Below, one piece after another: positions 61,790 through 64,000 of a stretch of 64,000 nucleotides of DNA (the first letter of the stretch is position 1; each line of letters opens with the position of its first letter). A program made the position numbers and the translations under genes. The stretch is from Ignavibacteriales bacterium (GTDB lineage: Bacteria > Bacteroidota > Ignavibacteria > Ignavibacteriales > Ignavibacteriaceae). The notes under the pieces were generated by a model. It made no database searches. It was not told where the DNA came from and worked only from the letters and a program-made list of their open reading frames with translations. The stretch covers positions 214,011 through 278,010 of the forward strand of contig DPRR01000025.1 of the NCBI GenBank assembly GCA_003538625.1, in the 5' to 3' direction.

Positions 61790-61993
61790 TTATTTCTCCT
61801 TTGTATTTGAGTAAATAATATTATTAGCCTTTGATACGAGTTTGTCGTATTCTTTTAATAAGTCATCCGGGACTTGATCAAAATCAAGTGCATTTATCAT
61901 ATCGCAGCAGAATAAAATTAAGTGGTTATTTCGGGCACTGATTGCCGCTTTCAGTTCGTTCATAAAAATCAAAAATAATTTTGCAGCTGTCAT
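61790..61993 (-). CDS. Small helical protein (67 aa)
   Basis: The 67-aa protein is helical and slightly acidic (KLFLIFMNELKAAISARN at the N-terminus; DDLLKEYDKLVSKANNI at the end). It has a good ribosome binding site (AAAGGAG upstream). It lies 2 bases upstream of ArdC and directly after the 62204 gene, so it belongs to the same operon. I recognise no family. Confidence 0.65.
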   Translation of the reverse strand: MTAAKLFLIFMNELKAAISARNNHLILFCCDMINALDFDQVPDDLLKEYDKLVSKANNIIYSNTKEK

Positions 61994-61994
61994 A

Positions 61995-62204
61995 TTAATT
62001 GATCTCCTTTCCGACAGGTTTTTTATAAAAATTAAATGATCTGCTTAATGCTTCTTTTTCTGTTAATGTTTTATGGATTGTATAATCTTTGAAGTTCATA
62101 CCCTTGCAGAATCTTTCAGCCAGGTCATACGAGGTAAACAGCAGCAAATAACCTTCTAAAGATGTCACCGCTTTGCCGCTGTTGATTATATAGTAATGAT
62201 GCAT
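61995..62204 (-). CDS. Small protein (69 aa), unknown
   Basis: The 69-aa protein is alpha/beta with a Tyr-rich start (HHYYIINSGKAVTSLEGYL) and a basic end. The ribosome binding site AAAGGAG is visible. It lies between the 129-aa and 67-aa genes of the operon. I recognise no family. Confidence 0.65.
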   Translation of the reverse strand: MHHYYIINSGKAVTSLEGYLLLFTSYDLAERFCKGMNFKDYTIHKTLTEKEALSRSFNFYKKPVGKEIN

Positions 62205-62208
62205 TGGT

Positions 62209-62598
62209 TTAACTCCTTTCGTATTTGGTTATAGAATGAGGGTGGAAATAATTTTGATTAGAATAAATTTGAATTGCTTTTGAGCTGCACAACTGTTTAA
62301 AAGAATTAAAGCCTATTTTTTCTGATGGAATACACCTGTAAAGCTTTACAAATACCATATAAACAAAAGTGTTTTTATGGATTGCGTATTTGTAATAGTA
62401 ATCAGTTTGGAATGTCAGATTTTGTGAGCGCAAATAGTTTAAAAACTTACTGCGCTTTTCTTGTGTTTTGAATACGGCAACAAACAAAGAAGGATAGTTT
62501 GAGAACTTGCCCATATTTTTAACACCGAACTGAGAAGCACCGCACCTAAGCGCGGCGCTGCCTAAGGTTTTATGTTTTAATAAAATAGTGTTTACCAT
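62209..62598 (-). CDS. Unknown protein (129 aa)
   Basis: This 129-aa basic protein is rich in Tyr and Phe, with Cys near 19, 88 and 103. It has no recognised motif. Its start overlaps the previous stop in the sequence ATGGTAA (7 bases), so translation is coupled. It belongs to the element operon. Confidence 0.6.
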   Translation of the reverse strand: MVNTILLKHKTLGSAALRCGASQFGVKNMGKFSNYPSLFVAVFKTQEKRSKFLNYLRSQNLTFQTDYYYKYAIHKNTFVYMVFVKLYRCIPSEKIGFNSFKQLCSSKAIQIYSNQNYFHPHSITKYERS

Positions 62599-62789
62599 TT
62601 ATGCACCTGTGGGATTTGAAACTCTGAAAGATTTGCAAGACGTAAAGCACAATTGATAACCCAGATTTCCCAATTGTCAATTTTGAAACCGTGCAAATAA
62701 CGCAACACACAATTTGCCCAGTTAAAATTTTCTGTTTTAATTAAATGAGAATGCAAAGCCATTAAAGCCATTTTACGTTTTACTACCAT
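62592..62789 (-). CDS. Unknown protein (65 aa)
   Basis: This 65-aa protein has a Trp-containing middle (NWANCVLRYLHGFKIDNWEIW) and ends in Gln-Val-His-Lys-Trp, close to the end of the gene upstream (Gln-Val-Ala-Leu-Trp). Both stop codons overlap the next start in the same way (ATGGTA). A duplicated pair of small proteins is possible. The start is preceded by AGGTGG. Confidence 0.6.
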   Translation of the reverse strand: MVVKRKMALMALHSHLIKTENFNWANCVLRYLHGFKIDNWEIWVINCALRLANLSEFQIPQVHKW

Positions 62790-63079
62790 AAAGCCACCTG
62801 ATTTTGATTAATGATTGATTTTGTTTTTTTGTTTGATTTAAACTGATTGAAATACTTATAAGCACTGCATAGAGTAGAGAAGGAAACAGACCCGGCGAAG
62901 CCAACAGAATTAAAACAGTTTACGAAGTAAACAGTTTTTATTTTGCGTTTGACCATAACTAACCGGTACAGACTACCTTTATATTTTACGGATGCTATTA
63001 ACACTTGCCACCTCTCTCTAAAAAAAACAATTTTTTGACCCCGTGTTAACCAGTCAAACGATTTACTGATAAAGCGCAA
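62783..63079 (-). CDS. Unknown basic protein (98 aa)
   Basis: This 98-aa protein is basic with a strand-rich middle (VLIASVKYKGSLYRLVMVKRK) and no recognised domain. It is the first gene of the minus-strand operon. Its 3' end overlaps the next gene by 7 bases. The predicted promoter is about 170 bases upstream, near 63250-63278. Confidence 0.55.
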   Translation of the reverse strand: MRFISKSFDWLTRGQKIVFFRERWQVLIASVKYKGSLYRLVMVKRKIKTVYFVNCFNSVGFAGSVSFSTLCSAYKYFNQFKSNKKTKSIINQNQVALW

Positions 63080-63116
63080 GGGCGGGCAGCGTTAAGTAAA
63101 AGGGCGAAAAGAAATA

Positions 63117-63136
63117 CCTGCCTGCCGGCAGGCAGG
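63117..63136. repeat. CCTGCC-family palindrome
   Basis: CCTGCCTGCCGGCAGGCAGG is a perfect inverted repeat. It lies upstream of the minus-strand operon. Confidence 0.75.
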
Positions 63137-63249
63137 CCGTCATTCGTGGTGTTTATTTTTGCTCCTTTTATAGCTGAACGTTTATATACCCTTGCGGTTG
63201 CCAAGTAAGAAAGACAATGTGCCTTTGATGACAAGGGAGAGTTAAGATG

Positions 63250-63278
63250 ATTATATAAATTGTCCACGGGGGGCAAAA
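63250..63278 (-). promoter_or_regulatory. Putative promoter of the mobile-element operon
   Basis: On the minus strand TATAAT (63255-63250) is preceded by TTGCCC (63276-63271) with a 15-base spacer, or by TTTTGC with 17 bases. It is ahead of the first gene (63079). The spacing is not ideal. Confidence 0.45.
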
Positions 63279-63517
63279 AACTTTTTGTGTTTAAAAGCCA
63301 AGACTGTGCTTCAGGTTATTTTGCGGTTTGTGACGACGAGGTCAGGAGGAGGAGCAAATTGCAAATTAACACTCCTGCATTAGGGAAAAATATTTGTGGA
63401 GTGGAAAAATTGGCACGGTGTTTTTGGTATTAAAAACCGTGAGCAATTTTGAACGGAACAATTATTTTTATCCACAAAACCTTGCCCTGGTATTTTAAAT
63501 TGAAGGCGAAGCCTGAA

Positions 63518-63537
63518 CCTGCCTGCCGGCAGGCAGG
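63518..63537. repeat. CCTGCC-family palindrome
   Basis: CCTGCCTGCCGGCAGGCAGG, identical to the copy at 63117-63136 and embedded in GC-richer repeat-derived sequence. Confidence 0.75.
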
Positions 63538-63845
63538 TTGCCCTGTAATGATTAAGGTTTTTTGCGACTGAGAGAATGAATGAAACGAAGGGACGTAGTG
63601 AAATGAATGAACGAAGGAACAAATAACCGCAGTCCTTAAAAAAAATTAGCCTGTGTAGCGACATCAAGTGCGAAGCAAGCCAAAATAAAAATTATTACTG
63701 CGAGCACTTTTAGTTGCGGAACAGGTTTATTTTTTATTCCTTTTGTAAATAATATATGAAGCACGATTTGAATCTTATTTATTTTATTATATCTTTACTT
63801 TTAGAAATGATGGTTATCAATTACTTGAAATATATTCGATTTGTT

Positions 63846-63871
63846 AACCCGAATTTTTATTCGGGTTTTTT
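63846..63871 (+). terminator. Rho-independent terminator (plus strand)
   Basis: AACCCGAAT (63846-63854) pairs with ATTCGGGTT (63859-63867) around TTTT. A T run follows. The upstream gene is not in evidence. Confidence 0.8.
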
Positions 63872-64000
63872 ATTAGGGCGGCATTAAGGCGTACAGAAGT
63901 ATTTTAATGATGATTTGAATTTGATTGATGATTTTATAATTTTGTAATGAAATAGTTTAAGCACAATGAACTTTTCCCACCTTGTTATTATTGAAGACCT

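Larger units (their letters stand above)
63080..64000. other. Right-end gap with promoter, repeats and terminator
   Basis: About 920 bases. It holds two CCTGCCTGCC palindromes (63117-63136 and 63518-63537), the promoter of the minus-strand operon (63250-63278) and a plus-strand terminator (63846-63871). Two minus-strand frames (63046-63276 and 63380-63667) are encoded partly by palindromes and were rejected. At 63966 an ATG opens a frame to the window end that may be the next gene. Confidence 0.5.

Noticed and set aside
63046..63276. Open frame of 76 codons on the minus strand
   Set aside because: It runs through the CCTGCC palindrome (giving LPAGRQ), overlaps the start of the 98-aa gene and has no ribosome binding site.
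2601..63537. CRISPR-like reading of the CCTGCC repeats
   Set aside because: The copies are single palindromes far apart, not equal-length repeats with unique spacers, and no cas gene is near.
63380..63667. Open frame of 95 codons on the minus strand
   Set aside because: Repeat-derived composition including the 63518 palindrome, no ribosome binding site and no protein-like pattern.

Overview
This AT-rich window looks like chromosomal DNA from a member of the Bacteroidota/Chlorobiota superphylum, most likely Ignavibacteria (Ignavibacteriota). The main clue is the C-terminal sorting domain with the signature NYPNPFNPST on three secreted proteins (type IX secretion cargo, type A CTD). An Oar-like TonB-dependent receptor with a carboxypeptidase-regulatory domain, a FloA-type flotillin, and frequent TTG starts with modest Shine-Dalgarno sequences fit the same placement. 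This assignment is an inference from protein style, not from a search.

Region 1 (about 1-43.8 kb) is ordinary core genome in short operons. It holds two T9SS cargo proteins, then UvrD-like helicase / membrane protein / FloA on the minus strand, and divergent clpC. Next come pterin dehydratase-TPR-pyrE, an M64 peptidase, a SpoIIE-type phosphatase, an aldehyde dehydrogenase and a PAS-only sensor. These are followed by truA-SDR-DUF2231-OMP-enoyl-CoA hydratase, an M16 peptidase pair (one active, one inactive), a nucleotide pyrophosphatase/phosphodiesterase and a large TonB-dependent receptor. The stretch ends with lepB, gatB, a DASS anion transporter, a third T9SS cargo, pepF, an IMPDH/GMPR-family enzyme, a copper operon (copZ-copA with an AraC regulator carrying an HMA-like N-terminus), HU, a zinc-ribbon/TPR protein, a 31-aa AURKAIP1/COX24-type ribosomal protein and tRNA-Thr(CGU).

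Region 2 (about 43.8-58.4 kb) starts right after the tRNA and looks like an accessory island. A tandem 11-bp repeat of the kind found near tRNA attachment sites comes first. It is followed by a sparse redox/stress-like cluster (GDCCxxC protein, DsrE-like, exported truncated haemoglobin, DUF4395, YegP-like), several very small genes with strong ribosome binding sites, and long gene-poor gaps with hairpins. A complete type I restriction-modification operon (hsdR-hsdM-hsdS) follows. Downstream of it is a tightly coupled two-gene unit: a PD-(D/E)XK-like nuclease and an unrecognised 417-aa partner. This pair is the best candidate for an undescribed defence module.

Region 3 (about 58.4-64 kb) is a minus-strand operon of about ten small genes typical of an integrative or plasmid-like element: an ArdC-type antirestriction protein, a RecA-fold ATPase, a possible histone-fold micro-protein and several unknowns. 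A TATAAT-type promoter lies near 63.25 kb and a strong terminator near 58.97 kb. Palindromic CCTGCCTGCC repeats sit inside its intercistronic gaps, immediately after stop codons. No integrase or second attachment site was found, so the element probably continues beyond the window.
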